From the NCBI GenBank assembly GCA_001784635.1, contig MFRS01000020.1, positions 2,025 to 11,349 of the forward strand: a stretch of 9,325 nt of DNA, in the 5' to 3' direction. The notes beneath the pieces were generated by a model. It ran no database searches, had not been told where the DNA came from, and saw nothing but the letters and a program-made list of their open reading frames with translations. The translations under genes and the position numbers were made by a program. This document shows positions 1 through 4,814 of the stretch, in pieces (the stretch's first letter is position 1; every line of letters starts with the position of its first letter). Source of the stretch: Candidatus Micrarchaeota archaeon RBG_16_49_10. GTDB taxonomy: Archaea; Aenigmatarchaeota; Aenigmatarchaeia; CG10238-14.

Positions 1-53
1 CTGTAGGACTTCTTCGTCTTTGGGTCCGAGACCACAAACTTGAAAACCGCCAT
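1..53 (-). CDS. rps6e: 30S ribosomal protein S6e, N-terminal fragment
   Basis: Only the first 17 complete codons are inside the window; the gene runs off the left edge. The reverse strand reads MAVFKFVVSDPKTKKSY, which matches the typical start of archaeal/eukaryotic S6e (a phenylalanine-lysine beta strand followed by SDPKT.KSY). S6e is a small-subunit ribosomal protein found in archaea and eukaryotes but not in bacteria, so it also argues for the domain of the organism. A good ribosome site, AGGTGAT, lies 6 bases before the ATG. The gene lies 34 bases downstream of the metallopeptidase-like gene on the same strand and is probably co-transcribed with it. Confidence 0.85.
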   Translation of the reverse strand, partial: MAVFKFVVSDPKTKKSY

Positions 54-59
54 TCAAAC

Positions 60-66
60 ATCACCT
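60..66 (-). promoter_or_regulatory. Ribosome binding site of rps6e
   Basis: Reverse strand AGGTGAT, complementary to the archaeal 16S rRNA 3' end, with 6 bases before the ATG. The same spacing recurs at the other internal operon genes in this window (start codons at 3693, 4815 and 6905), so it serves as the local standard for judging starts. Confidence 0.75.
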
Positions 67-87
67 ATCAGTTTATGAAAATTAAAG

Positions 88-1050
88 TTATTTTACTTTT
101 TTATGTTTTCCCTTATTTATCTCTAATTTGTGCGAAAAGTACTTAACCAGGTTGTAGTATATCTGCTGGGTCATGACCAGTATCTTCAGCGTCTCCCTCT
201 TCCTTTTCGTCGACCTCAGCTTCATCATCTCGTCGAAGAGGGGCTTGGAGTACTCCTTCATTATCTCCGGTATCTCCAGGTCCGAGAGCTCCTGGAGCTC
301 CCTGTACCACTTGTTGTGGAACATCTTGAAGGTTATCCACGTCGAGTTGATGCCTATGTAGGCCAGGAAGACGTCGTCCAAAGCGCTTTTGTCTCCCTTC
401 TTCAATGCCCTCACTATGTCCTTCTCCGAGAACCTTATGAGCTTCGCGTCCTCCAGAACGACCCTGTAGTTCTCGAATATCTGCTCATCGAAGCCGAAGC
501 TCATCGCCCTTGTGTTCGCGAGTATGTCCTTTATTATCAGGGATGCTGTCGTCGTGACCTTTATCAGGGATGAGTATAGCCTGTCTTTGGTGAAAGGGGG
601 GACTTCCCTGTGCTTCTTCAGGATGTCATAGATTGATGTGGATGCCTTCTTAAGCTGCTCCTCGAGAGTCTCCTCTATCCCGTCCATCTTGTTGAGTATG
701 TGGATGAGCTCGTGCGCAACCAGCCCTCTGACGGCCTCCCAATTATTGTCCTTGAAGATTTTCTCATTGGCGTTAATCAGGATTATCGGCACCTTCCCCC
801 TTTCCCAGTATGAGAAGTGAGGAGTCGCGCTGAGAATCCAGTCCTTAAGCTCGCCGTACCTCTCCAGCTTTGCCTCGGAGAATATCTTCTTGGAGACCCT
901 CAGTGGATCCTTGGTCACGTAGACGTCTATCTCATCTAACTTCTGGATGTCTGACCTCTCGGTGTATTCCCTGACCACGTGATCCAAGATCCTGCTTATC
1001 TGAGCCCTGTTCAGGATGCGGGAATCTATGTACTTCTTTACCTTCACCAT
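88..1050 (-). CDS. Putative HExxH zinc metallopeptidase-like protein, archaeal, uncharacterised
   Basis: The 320-aa product is probably cytoplasmic: I see no signal peptide or membrane segment. It carries a clear zincin motif, VAHELIH, at residues 111-117, where H113 and H117 would bind zinc and E114 would be the general base. A second conserved-looking block around KDILAN (174-179) followed by GFDEQIFENY could supply the third ligand, for example D175. The C-terminus is rich in Lys/Arg and contains no stop-proximal domain I recognise. The substrate is unknown. The gene precedes rps6e by 34 bases on the same strand, suggesting joint transcription with a ribosomal protein. There is no good ribosome site before its ATG, while a TATA-like box lies about 45 bases upstream, so the message has a short leader or none. 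Codon use is core-like (AGG, AAG, CTC). The zincin call is motif-based; an inactive relative is possible. Confidence 0.75.
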   Translation of the reverse strand: MVKVKKYIDSRILNRAQISRILDHVVREYTERSDIQKLDEIDVYVTKDPLRVSKKIFSEAKLERYGELKDWILSATPHFSYWERGKVPIILINANEKIFKDNNWEAVRGLVAHELIHILNKMDGIEETLEEQLKKASTSIYDILKKHREVPPFTKDRLYSSLIKVTTTASLIIKDILANTRAMSFGFDEQIFENYRVVLEDAKLIRFSEKDIVRALKKGDKSALDDVFLAYIGINSTWITFKMFHNKWYRELQELSDLEIPEIMKEYSKPLFDEMMKLRSTKRKRETLKILVMTQQIYYNLVKYFSHKLEINKGKHKKVK

Positions 1051-1091
1051 CGAATAAGGATTGTGAAAGGGAGATTAAATGCGTTCTAAGG

Positions 1092-1101
1092 GATTTTATA
1101 G
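1092..1101 (-). promoter_or_regulatory. TATA-like box for the metallopeptidase-rps6e unit
   Basis: The reverse strand reads CTATAAAATC. Transcription starting about 25 bases downstream would begin near 1070, giving a leader of about 20 bases before the ATG at 1050. A weaker alternative, a reversed TTTAAT at about 1075-1080, would give a leaderless message. Confidence 0.5.
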
Positions 1102-1111
1102 AGTTACAGCG

Positions 1112-1120
1112 GGTTTTTAT
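1112..1120 (+). promoter_or_regulatory. TATA-like box for the phosphatase-like gene
   Basis: GTTTTTATG is centred about 26 bases before the ATG at 1144, the expected distance for an archaeal TATA box driving a leaderless transcript. No ribosome site is visible before that ATG. With the opposite-strand box at 1092-1101 it makes a divergent promoter region of only 93 bases. Confidence 0.5.
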
Positions 1121-1143
1121 GTCTAGCGTTCGATAAAAATTGC

Positions 1144-1512
1144 ATGAAAGTCCTATGTTTGTGTGGGGGTGGAGTTTTCAGAAGCAAATATTTGGCCGAA
1201 TATTTAGAGAACATGGGATATCATACTTCATATGCTGGCGTTGATATTTCCTGTGTCAAAAACCCTGCCAGTCAAACAATGGTGGATAGAGCTGATGTTG
1301 TGATACTTGTTCACCCATGGATTAAAAATGCTTTGGGTGACAGGAAAGAGAATGGGATGACAGGAAAAGGTTATGTTGATTTAGAAGGTAAAAAAATCAT
1401 CACATTAAATGTCCGAGATGCATTCCCAGAAGAAGGGAGGCCATTTGAAGATGTTTACAGTGAATTAGAACAGCAGATTGGGCCTTATTTTGCCACTTTA
1501 TTGAAACTGTAA
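1144..1512 (+). CDS. Low-molecular-weight protein tyrosine phosphatase-like protein
   Basis: The 122-aa product begins with a beta strand and a phosphate loop, CGGGVFRS, in which C7 and R13 form the C-x5-R signature followed by S14. Downstream it has AG(V) at 31-33, an alpha-beta unit ending in DRADVVILVH (48-57), and a C-terminal strand ITLNVRDAF in which D92 is the candidate acid/base. This order matches the small predicted tyrosine phosphatases of the COG4551 type, usually 100-115 aa and shorter than classic LMW-PTP. The glycine-rich loop differs from the more usual CTGN or CSxN loops, so the substrate may be something other than phosphotyrosine. The gene is AT-rich compared with the core genes around it and appears to stand alone with its own promoter, divergent from the metallopeptidase gene. 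Confidence 0.7.
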   Translation: MKVLCLCGGGVFRSKYLAEYLENMGYHTSYAGVDISCVKNPASQTMVDRADVVILVHPWIKNALGDRKENGMTGKGYVDLEGKKIITLNVRDAFPEEGRPFEDVYSELEQQIGPYFATLLKL

Positions 1513-1533
1513 TCCAAAAAAGAACCCGGAAGA

Positions 1534-1550
1534 ACCCACGAAAGGTGGGT
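1534..1550 (+). terminator. Short hairpin after the phosphatase-like gene
   Basis: ACCCAC and GTGGGT form a perfect 6-bp stem around GAAAG, 22 bases after the stop codon. No T-run follows, so termination is only one possibility; it could also stabilise the mRNA end. Confidence 0.4.
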
Positions 1551-1554
1551 AAAC

Positions 1555-1567
1555 GATATCTAAATCG
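1555..1567 (+). promoter_or_regulatory. TATA-like element for the RHH gene
   Basis: ATATCTAAAT lies about 25 bases before the ATG at 1585, which would make a leaderless message starting MERSV. A second AT-rich element, CATTTAATAG at 1573-1582, stands about 25 bases before a second in-frame ATG at 1600. The sequence does not decide between the two. Confidence 0.35.
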
Positions 1568-1584
1568 CAGTCCATTTAATAGTC

Positions 1585-1725
1585 ATGGAAAGGTCTGTAA
1601 TGTTGCGGATAAAGGTCTCCAGAAAGCTATACGCTGACGTGGTGGAGAAGACCAAGCAGCTCGGCTACACGAGCAAGAGCGAGTTCATCAGGGACTGCGT
1701 CAGGAAGGTAGTCGGAGGAGAGTAG
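1585..1725 (+). CDS. Small ribbon-helix-helix (CopG/Arc-like) DNA-binding protein
   Basis: A 46-aa product, or 41 aa from the second ATG at 1600. The fold pattern is clear: a basic beta strand MLRIKVSRKL (6-15), a first helix YADVVEKTKQLG (16-27), then YTSKSEFIRDCVRKVVG (28-44). The T-S-K-S-E-F-I-R segment is the turn and start of the second helix typical of ribbon-helix-helix proteins, which bind DNA as dimers through the strand. Such proteins act as transcription repressors or as antitoxins. No toxin gene is adjacent, so a free-standing regulator is more likely. Its codons (AAG, CTC, AGG, GTC) resemble the core genes more than its AT-rich neighbours. An oligo-T run follows the stop within 4 bases. 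Confidence 0.75.
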   Translation: MERSVMLRIKVSRKLYADVVEKTKQLGYTSKSEFIRDCVRKVVGGE

Positions 1726-1728
1726 CTG

Positions 1729-1736
1729 TTTTTTTT
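1729..1736 (+). terminator. Oligo-T terminator after the RHH gene
   Basis: Eight consecutive T residues begin three bases after the stop codon. Archaeal RNA polymerase commonly ends transcription at such T-runs without a hairpin. Confidence 0.65.
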
Positions 1737-1762
1737 CCGTCAAGGTTCTTCGTCGTCGCTGT

Positions 1763-1786
1763 GCCCAATTTCATTAGGTACTGGGC
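1763..1786. promoter_or_regulatory. Inverted repeat before the 84-aa gene, possible operator
   Basis: GCCCA and TGGGC are inverted copies separated by 14 bases of AT-rich sequence (about one helical turn and a half centre to centre). The right arm ends 6 bases before the ATG at 1793. The AT-rich centre, AATTTCATTA, falls where a TATA box for a leaderless message would be, so a dimeric regulator binding here would block the promoter. This is suggested by position only; the arms are short. Confidence 0.3.
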
Positions 1787-1792
1787 GATAGA

Positions 1793-2047
1793 ATGGAAGA
1801 TTATGTACTTGCAGTGCTTATCATAAGAAAGCTGAACAAGAAAAGGTGTTGGGGAGCTAGGCATACCAGCTTCGATAATTTGCCAAAGGGCTTTCCGTCT
1901 CATATGCACAAAGGGGTAAAGGAGGTTGGAAAAGAGCTGATAAAGGAGGGTTTCATCCTCACAAAACCAACGCACTATGGCCTAGAAATATCACTCAATC
2001 AAAAGAAGAGTAGGGAGATAAAAAGACTTGCTGGAATTATACATTAA
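1793..2047 (+). CDS. Small conserved-looking archaeal protein, probably winged-helix-like
   Basis: An 84-aa basic product. Helix 1 (MEDYVLAVLIIRKL) is followed by a distinctive block RCWGARHTSFDNLPKGFPSH (18-37), helix KGVKEVGKELIKEG (40-53) and a hairpin-like FILTKPTHYGLEISLN (54-69). The final pattern, helix then 'EGF(I/L)..KPT.YG..(V/I)SLN', looks like the recognition helix and wing of a compact winged helix, and I have the impression of similar short archaeal proteins of unknown function. I cannot name a family with confidence. It is AT-rich relative to the core genes, lacks a ribosome site and overlaps no confirmed gene. A DNA- or RNA-binding role is an inference from size, charge and shape. 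Confidence 0.6.
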   Translation: MEDYVLAVLIIRKLNKKRCWGARHTSFDNLPKGFPSHMHKGVKEVGKELIKEGFILTKPTHYGLEISLNQKKSREIKRLAGIIH

Positions 2048-2055
2048 CGTATCGA

Positions 2056-2074
2056 AATTACAATTACAAATTAC
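2056..2074 (+). repeat. Three direct AATTAC repeats upstream of a regulator promoter
   Basis: AATTAC occurs at 2056-2061, 2062-2067 and 2069-2074, directly before the TATA box of the winged-helix gene. Its position upstream of TATA suits an activator or autoregulator binding site, but the motif is low complexity. Confidence 0.4.
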
Positions 2075-2080
2075 CAAAAT

Positions 2081-2091
2081 ATTAATATATG
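2081..2091 (+). promoter_or_regulatory. TATA box of the winged-helix gene
   Basis: ATTAATATATG is centred about 24 bases before the ATG at 2109, giving a leaderless message. It lies inside a longer reading frame that could start at 2028, which argues that the true start is 2109. Confidence 0.6.
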
Positions 2092-2108
2092 TAAACCACT
2101 TGATAATT

Positions 2109-2531
2109 ATGGAGAAAGAAGACGACTCTGTTTTTGTGGAAATGATGGGTGGCTACCCTTTGATTAGAGTACTAGATTTCCTCATGACCTTCAGGGAATT
2201 TGACTATCCATTGACCGCGATAGCTAAAAATTCGGGGGTAGGATGGTCGACTTTACATACATTCTTCCCAAATCTGATTAAAAACGAATTTGTAATCGAG
2301 ACTAGGAAGGTGGGAAGGGCCAAAATGTACAAGCTGAACACGAAGAACACAATAATCAGGAAATTGATTGAGTTGGACAACGAAATGTGCGAAATCGCCA
2401 GCAGAGAGTTGATTGACGACTATCTCAAGACCCACCCAGATGGAGATGACAATATAATCGAGAAAAATAAGGCGATTCTGGAAGACTTTGAAAAAGAGCA
2501 TACAATAGGGAAAAAAGCGAGAGTTCGCTGA
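2109..2531 (+). CDS. Winged helix-turn-helix transcription regulator
   Basis: A 140-aa product from the chosen ATG. Residues 17-77 form the DNA-binding domain: PLIRVLDFLMTFREFDYPLT (helix 1), AIAKNSGVGWSTLHTFFPNLIKNEF (helices 2-3, with GVGWSTLH as the recognition helix) and a wing VIETRKVGRAKMYKLN (62-77). The second half, 81-140, is helical and charged and could serve for dimerisation. Reading from 2028 would add 27 residues encoded by promoter-like AT-rich DNA and overlap the previous gene by 20 bases; the TATA box at 2081-2091 and the direct repeats within that stretch make 2109 the better start. This pattern is common among archaeal regulators of unknown target. It may control its own promoter or the operon that begins 77 bases after its stop. 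Confidence 0.75.
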   Translation: MEKEDDSVFVEMMGGYPLIRVLDFLMTFREFDYPLTAIAKNSGVGWSTLHTFFPNLIKNEFVIETRKVGRAKMYKLNTKNTIIRKLIELDNEMCEIASRELIDDYLKTHPDGDDNIIEKNKAILEDFEKEHTIGKKARVR

Positions 2532-2558
2532 AATTATCCTGAATTTTGCACCGATGAT

Positions 2559-2571
2559 AAGCTTATAAATA
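2559..2571 (+). promoter_or_regulatory. TATA box and BRE of the HTH-racemase-trpS operon
   Basis: AAGCTTATAAATA is among the strongest archaeal promoter matches in the window, with a purine-rich factor B element in front of the TATA. Transcription would start near 2592, just at the ribosome site, giving a very short leader. Confidence 0.65.
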
Positions 2572-2588
2572 GATGGCCACCATAGAAT

Positions 2589-2621
2589 AGGTTGAGCGTT
2601 ATGACTGGTGGACTTGTTTGG
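2589..2621 (+). repeat. Duplicated translation-start region, copy 1
   Basis: The 33 bases carry an AGGTTGAG ribosome-site-like element, then GTTATGACTGGTGGA and GTTTGG. The second copy lies 225 bases downstream at the start of the next gene. The ATG at 2601 opens only a 12-residue frame (MTGGLVWTAEVG, stop at 2637-2639), while the gene itself begins at the overlapping GTG 2608 in the +1 frame. Confidence 0.6.
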
Positions 2622-2826
2622 ACTGCCGAAGTCGGCTAGGAAGATTCTGATAGCCCTGTCCATCTCTGATTCTCTGACGCAAAGGCAGATACAATCCTTG
2701 AGCGGCCTGTCGATGAGGTCCGTCAAGGGCTCGTTGATTCTTTTGAAGGATAAGGGTCTGGTCGAGGAGCTGATAGACTTAACTGACATGAGGTGCAGGG
2801 CATACAGATTGGGAGGTGAGCCGTGA
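2608..2826 (+). CDS. Small winged-helix (MarR/TrmB-like) regulator heading the operon
   Basis: The 72-aa product starts with GTG. Residues 5-68 form one winged helix: LPKSARKILIALS (6-18), LTQRQIQSLSGLSMRSVKGSLILLKDKGLV (23-52) with SMRSVKGSL as the recognition helix, and the wing EELIDLTDMRCRAYRL (53-68). It is the minimum size for such a domain, with no effector domain. Its stop (2824-2826) shares a base with the ATG at 2826 and precedes the next gene's GTG by 6 bases, so the genes are translationally linked. As the first gene of the operon it is most likely an autorepressor. The start is odd: a better-spaced ATG seven bases earlier opens a different, short frame. Its codons are more GC-rich than those of the two following genes. 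Confidence 0.7.
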   Translation: MDLFGLPKSARKILIALSISDSLTQRQIQSLSGLSMRSVKGSLILLKDKGLVEELIDLTDMRCRAYRLGGEP

Positions 2827-2846
2827 TGACTGGTGGAGGAGTTTGG
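2814..2846 (+). repeat. Duplicated translation-start region, copy 2
   Basis: AGGTGAGCCGTGATGACTGG and the following GTGGAGGAGTTTGG correspond to copy 1 at 2589-2621. From the ATG onward 17 of 20 bases after the first A are identical (2602-2621 against 2827-2846). The strong ribosome site GGAGGTGAG (2812-2820) is 6 bases from ATG 2826 but 13 from GTG 2833. ATG 2826 opens only MTGGGVWSYC (stop 2856-2858), again one frame off the long gene. Confidence 0.6.
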
Positions 2847-3690
2847 TCATATTGTTAATACAGATGGGGTGGACTTCGGCAAAAAATCTTTCTTAGGTAT
2901 AGGTTTTGGCCATGGGGGAGTTCCCATCGATGTAGTGCCTCTGCATTTACTGGGAAGGTTGCTACCCAACTACACATTGCTTGTTGTTGACGAGTTTGCC
3001 AGTTTTAATGGACAAGATGGAACAGGACATGTACTAGCATTAGAAAGAGCCCTTGATAGGCTTGACAAGGTCTATGGACGAACCCGCCGTCTTAGTTGTT
3101 CAAATTTCATGAATTCTGACGGATATACTGAACTCTTGAACAGTCTAAAATCAACGATAGAAAGAAACGATGAACTCAGAAATTTAGCCAGAAAAACAGT
3201 ACCTGAGAAGTATAGGAATGATGCAAATTCGCTAGACTATCCTATTAACAAAGTTGCCTGCGTCGCTCACCTTTTCTTGGATGGTTTCGGGTTAAAAATT
3301 GGTCCAGAAAGAGAGAGGGTCTATGATAAAGTTCTGTCTGTCTTGAACCAAAACGGTAGGTATGGCTTCAAGGGTTTTGTGAAAGGGTTAGAGTTTGGAT
3401 ATACACTGCCAGCATTTTCGTTAAGCGGGAAAAGCGTAGTTCCGTACATCCCTAACCGCAAAGCTGATAGGATTTTATTGGGTGACGATGAAAGCCAAGT
3501 TTCCATAAAGCTAGGACGGGCTTCTGAAAAGAGCCTTAAATATTTGGCAACGCTAGGGTATGTCGCAGATTATGTTCTTAGAGGAAATTGTATGGGTGAT
3601 TTCAGAAATTGTTCTGGGAACCAACTTAGGAGCAAAGTAGAGAGGTCTTTGATGGATGGTATAATAAGACCTTACAATGGAGGTGGTTAG
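2833..3690 (+). CDS. Uncharacterised 285-aa protein with a Rossmann-like layout
   Basis: I do not recognise a family with confidence. The sequence suggests alternating strands and helices: strand SFLGIGFGHGGVPI (19-32) with a glycine-rich turn, helix 36-45, strand YTLLVVDEFASF (47-58) with an acidic end, a helix of basic/leucine heptads (65-82), RTRRLSCSNF (83-92), helix YTELLNSLKSTIERNDELRN (98-117), a region YPINKVACVAHLFLDG, and YTLPAFSLSGKSVVPYIPN (190-208). That order faintly recalls tRNA-dependent cyclodipeptide synthases, which derive from class I aminoacyl-tRNA synthetases, but the serine expected in the first loop (GIS) is glycine here and I cannot align the tyrosine/glutamate pair. 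It is followed after 2 bases by the next gene, whose ribosome site overlaps its end. Codon use is AT-rich, suggesting transfer. The GTG start is 13 bases from the ribosome site; see the duplicated start region. Confidence 0.7.
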   Translation: MEEFGHIVNTDGVDFGKKSFLGIGFGHGGVPIDVVPLHLLGRLLPNYTLLVVDEFASFNGQDGTGHVLALERALDRLDKVYGRTRRLSCSNFMNSDGYTELLNSLKSTIERNDELRNLARKTVPEKYRNDANSLDYPINKVACVAHLFLDGFGLKIGPERERVYDKVLSVLNQNGRYGFKGFVKGLEFGYTLPAFSLSGKSVVPYIPNRKADRILLGDDESQVSIKLGRASEKSLKYLATLGYVADYVLRGNCMGDFRNCSGNQLRSKVERSLMDGIIRPYNGGG

Positions 3691-3692
3691 AA

Positions 3693-4082
3693 ATGGTCGG
3701 GAAATTAGGAAAGGTTATCGATTCGATAATGGGACCTAAGAGGGTCTTTGTCGTTAAGAGCATTGAAACTGGAAATCCTTACTTGAAAACTTATAGCGGC
3801 ATTTCCTTCAGCGGTGTGTGGGGAATAGGAGATGCCTCACCCTATTCTTATGACATAGAAGTAAAACCAGTAACTGCTACAATAACCGAGAGAGGAAGTG
3901 ATTATAGGGTGGAGACATTGCAAAATACTGGTTATGGTATCATAATGTCAGGTGTAAACCTATTACCAAGGGAACTAGAGGTACTCAGACAATCTATAGG
4001 GCAATCAGTCTCTATGAGGGCCAAGGAGCCTTACGATTCGGGAACTTTGAAAAAGCTAGCGAAAGCTCGAGGTGGGGTTTAA
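3693..4082 (+). CDS. Uncharacterised 129-aa protein of the racemase operon
   Basis: No family recognised. The product has a short N-terminal helix (KLGKVIDSIMG), then a beta-rich middle RVFVVKSIETGNPYL, a Gly/Ser/Tyr stretch SGISFSGVWGIGDASPYSYD (35-54), further strands IEVKPVTATITERG and DYRVETLQNTGYGIIMSGVNL (70-90), and a C-terminal helix PRELEVLRQSIG followed by a basic tail. No signal peptide, membrane segment or cysteine is seen. GGAGGTGG (3679-3686) lies 6 bases before the ATG, inside the preceding gene's end. Its stop TAA overlaps the next ATG (TAATG at 4080-4084), so it is translationally coupled on both sides and should work with the 285-aa protein and the racemase. Composition is AT-rich like the preceding gene. 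Confidence 0.65.
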   Translation: MVGKLGKVIDSIMGPKRVFVVKSIETGNPYLKTYSGISFSGVWGIGDASPYSYDIEVKPVTATITERGSDYRVETLQNTGYGIIMSGVNLLPRELEVLRQSIGQSVSMRAKEPYDSGTLKKLAKARGGV

Positions 4083-4804
4083 TGGGGAAAACAGTTGGGG
4101 TGATAGGCGGATTGGGACCTGAAACTACAGCAGAATTCTACATTTACCTCATAAACAAGGCCAGGAAATTCAACGTGTCCTATCCGGCTATCGTAATCGA
4201 CAACGTGCCCTTCCCTTTCAGTCTGGAAGACGAGATAATCAAAGAGGAAAAGAATGAAAGGAAAATGCTTCCTTACCTATTGGAATCTGTCAGAAAGCTA
4301 AATAAGACGGGGGTGGATTTTATAGTCATGCCCTGCAACACCTTCCACATCTTTCTGAGTGAGATGAGAAAGGCCTCGAAAGTCCCCGTCCTGAGCATAA
4401 TAGACGAGACCGCGAAAATGGTCAAGAGCAACGGATTCAAAAAGGTTGGCCTTCTCGCAACGACGAAGACAATCCAAAGTTGTATGTTCCAGGATACACT
4501 AGGAAATGGGGGCTTAGAGGTCATAACACCGTCAGACGAGGACCAAAAAGAGGTATCAGGAATCGAGATAAAAATCCTGAGGAACGCCGTCTCGGTAAGG
4601 GACACCAATAGGATGAAGGATATCACCAGAAAGTTTGTTGAAAATGGGGCTGACGCCATAATTTTGGGGTGCACGGACTTCCAGCTGATATTGAACGAGA
4701 AGGAGTTTGAGGTAAAGATGTTCGACAGCATGAAGATATTGGCTGACGCCACCTTCGAATATATGGCAGAAAGCAAAAACTTAAGGTTCCAATATAAAAT
4801 ATGA
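4082..4804 (+). CDS. Aspartate/glutamate racemase family protein
   Basis: The 240-aa product has the full length expected for the family. It starts with GVIGGLGPETTAEFY (6-20), the phosphate/substrate loop of aspartate racemases. Both catalytic cysteines are present: C85 in VMPCNTFH and C197 in ILGCTDF, which act as the two acid/base residues of this cofactor-independent enzyme. The region VPFPFSLED (42-50) corresponds to the family's substrate-facing loop. The likely reaction is interconversion of L- and D-aspartate (or glutamate, or a related amino acid) in the cytosol; the exact substrate cannot be read from sequence. It is coupled by a one-base overlap to the upstream unknown gene and followed 10 bases after its stop by trpS. 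Its composition is intermediate. A role in making a D-amino acid for a small molecule or surface polymer is inference only. Confidence 0.85.
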   Translation: MGKTVGVIGGLGPETTAEFYIYLINKARKFNVSYPAIVIDNVPFPFSLEDEIIKEEKNERKMLPYLLESVRKLNKTGVDFIVMPCNTFHIFLSEMRKASKVPVLSIIDETAKMVKSNGFKKVGLLATTKTIQSCMFQDTLGNGGLEVITPSDEDQKEVSGIEIKILRNAVSVRDTNRMKDITRKFVENGADAIILGCTDFQLILNEKEFEVKMFDSMKILADATFEYMAESKNLRFQYKI

Positions 4805-4814
4805 GGTAGGGAAT

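Noticed and set aside
130..573. 147-aa plus-strand frame
   Set aside because: It lies wholly inside the minus-strand metallopeptidase gene, has no promoter or ribosome site and shows no family features; it is an antisense shadow.
1585..2047. Toxin-antitoxin pair made of the RHH protein and the 84-aa protein
   Set aside because: A terminator and a separate promoter region lie between them, their compositions differ, and the 84-aa protein shows no toxin features.
2028..2108. Longer N-terminus for the winged-helix gene starting at ATG 2028
   Set aside because: It would overlap the previous gene, and the added stretch contains the TATA box and AATTAC repeats; the added peptide is not part of the winged-helix domain.
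2253..2789. 178-aa minus-strand frame
   Set aside because: It crosses two plus-strand winged-helix genes and their promoter; the plus-strand genes have domain evidence and this has none.
2833..3690. Firm annotation as a cyclodipeptide synthase
   Set aside because: The expected catalytic serine is glycine and the conserved Tyr/Glu segment cannot be aligned, so the resemblance is kept only as a hypothesis.
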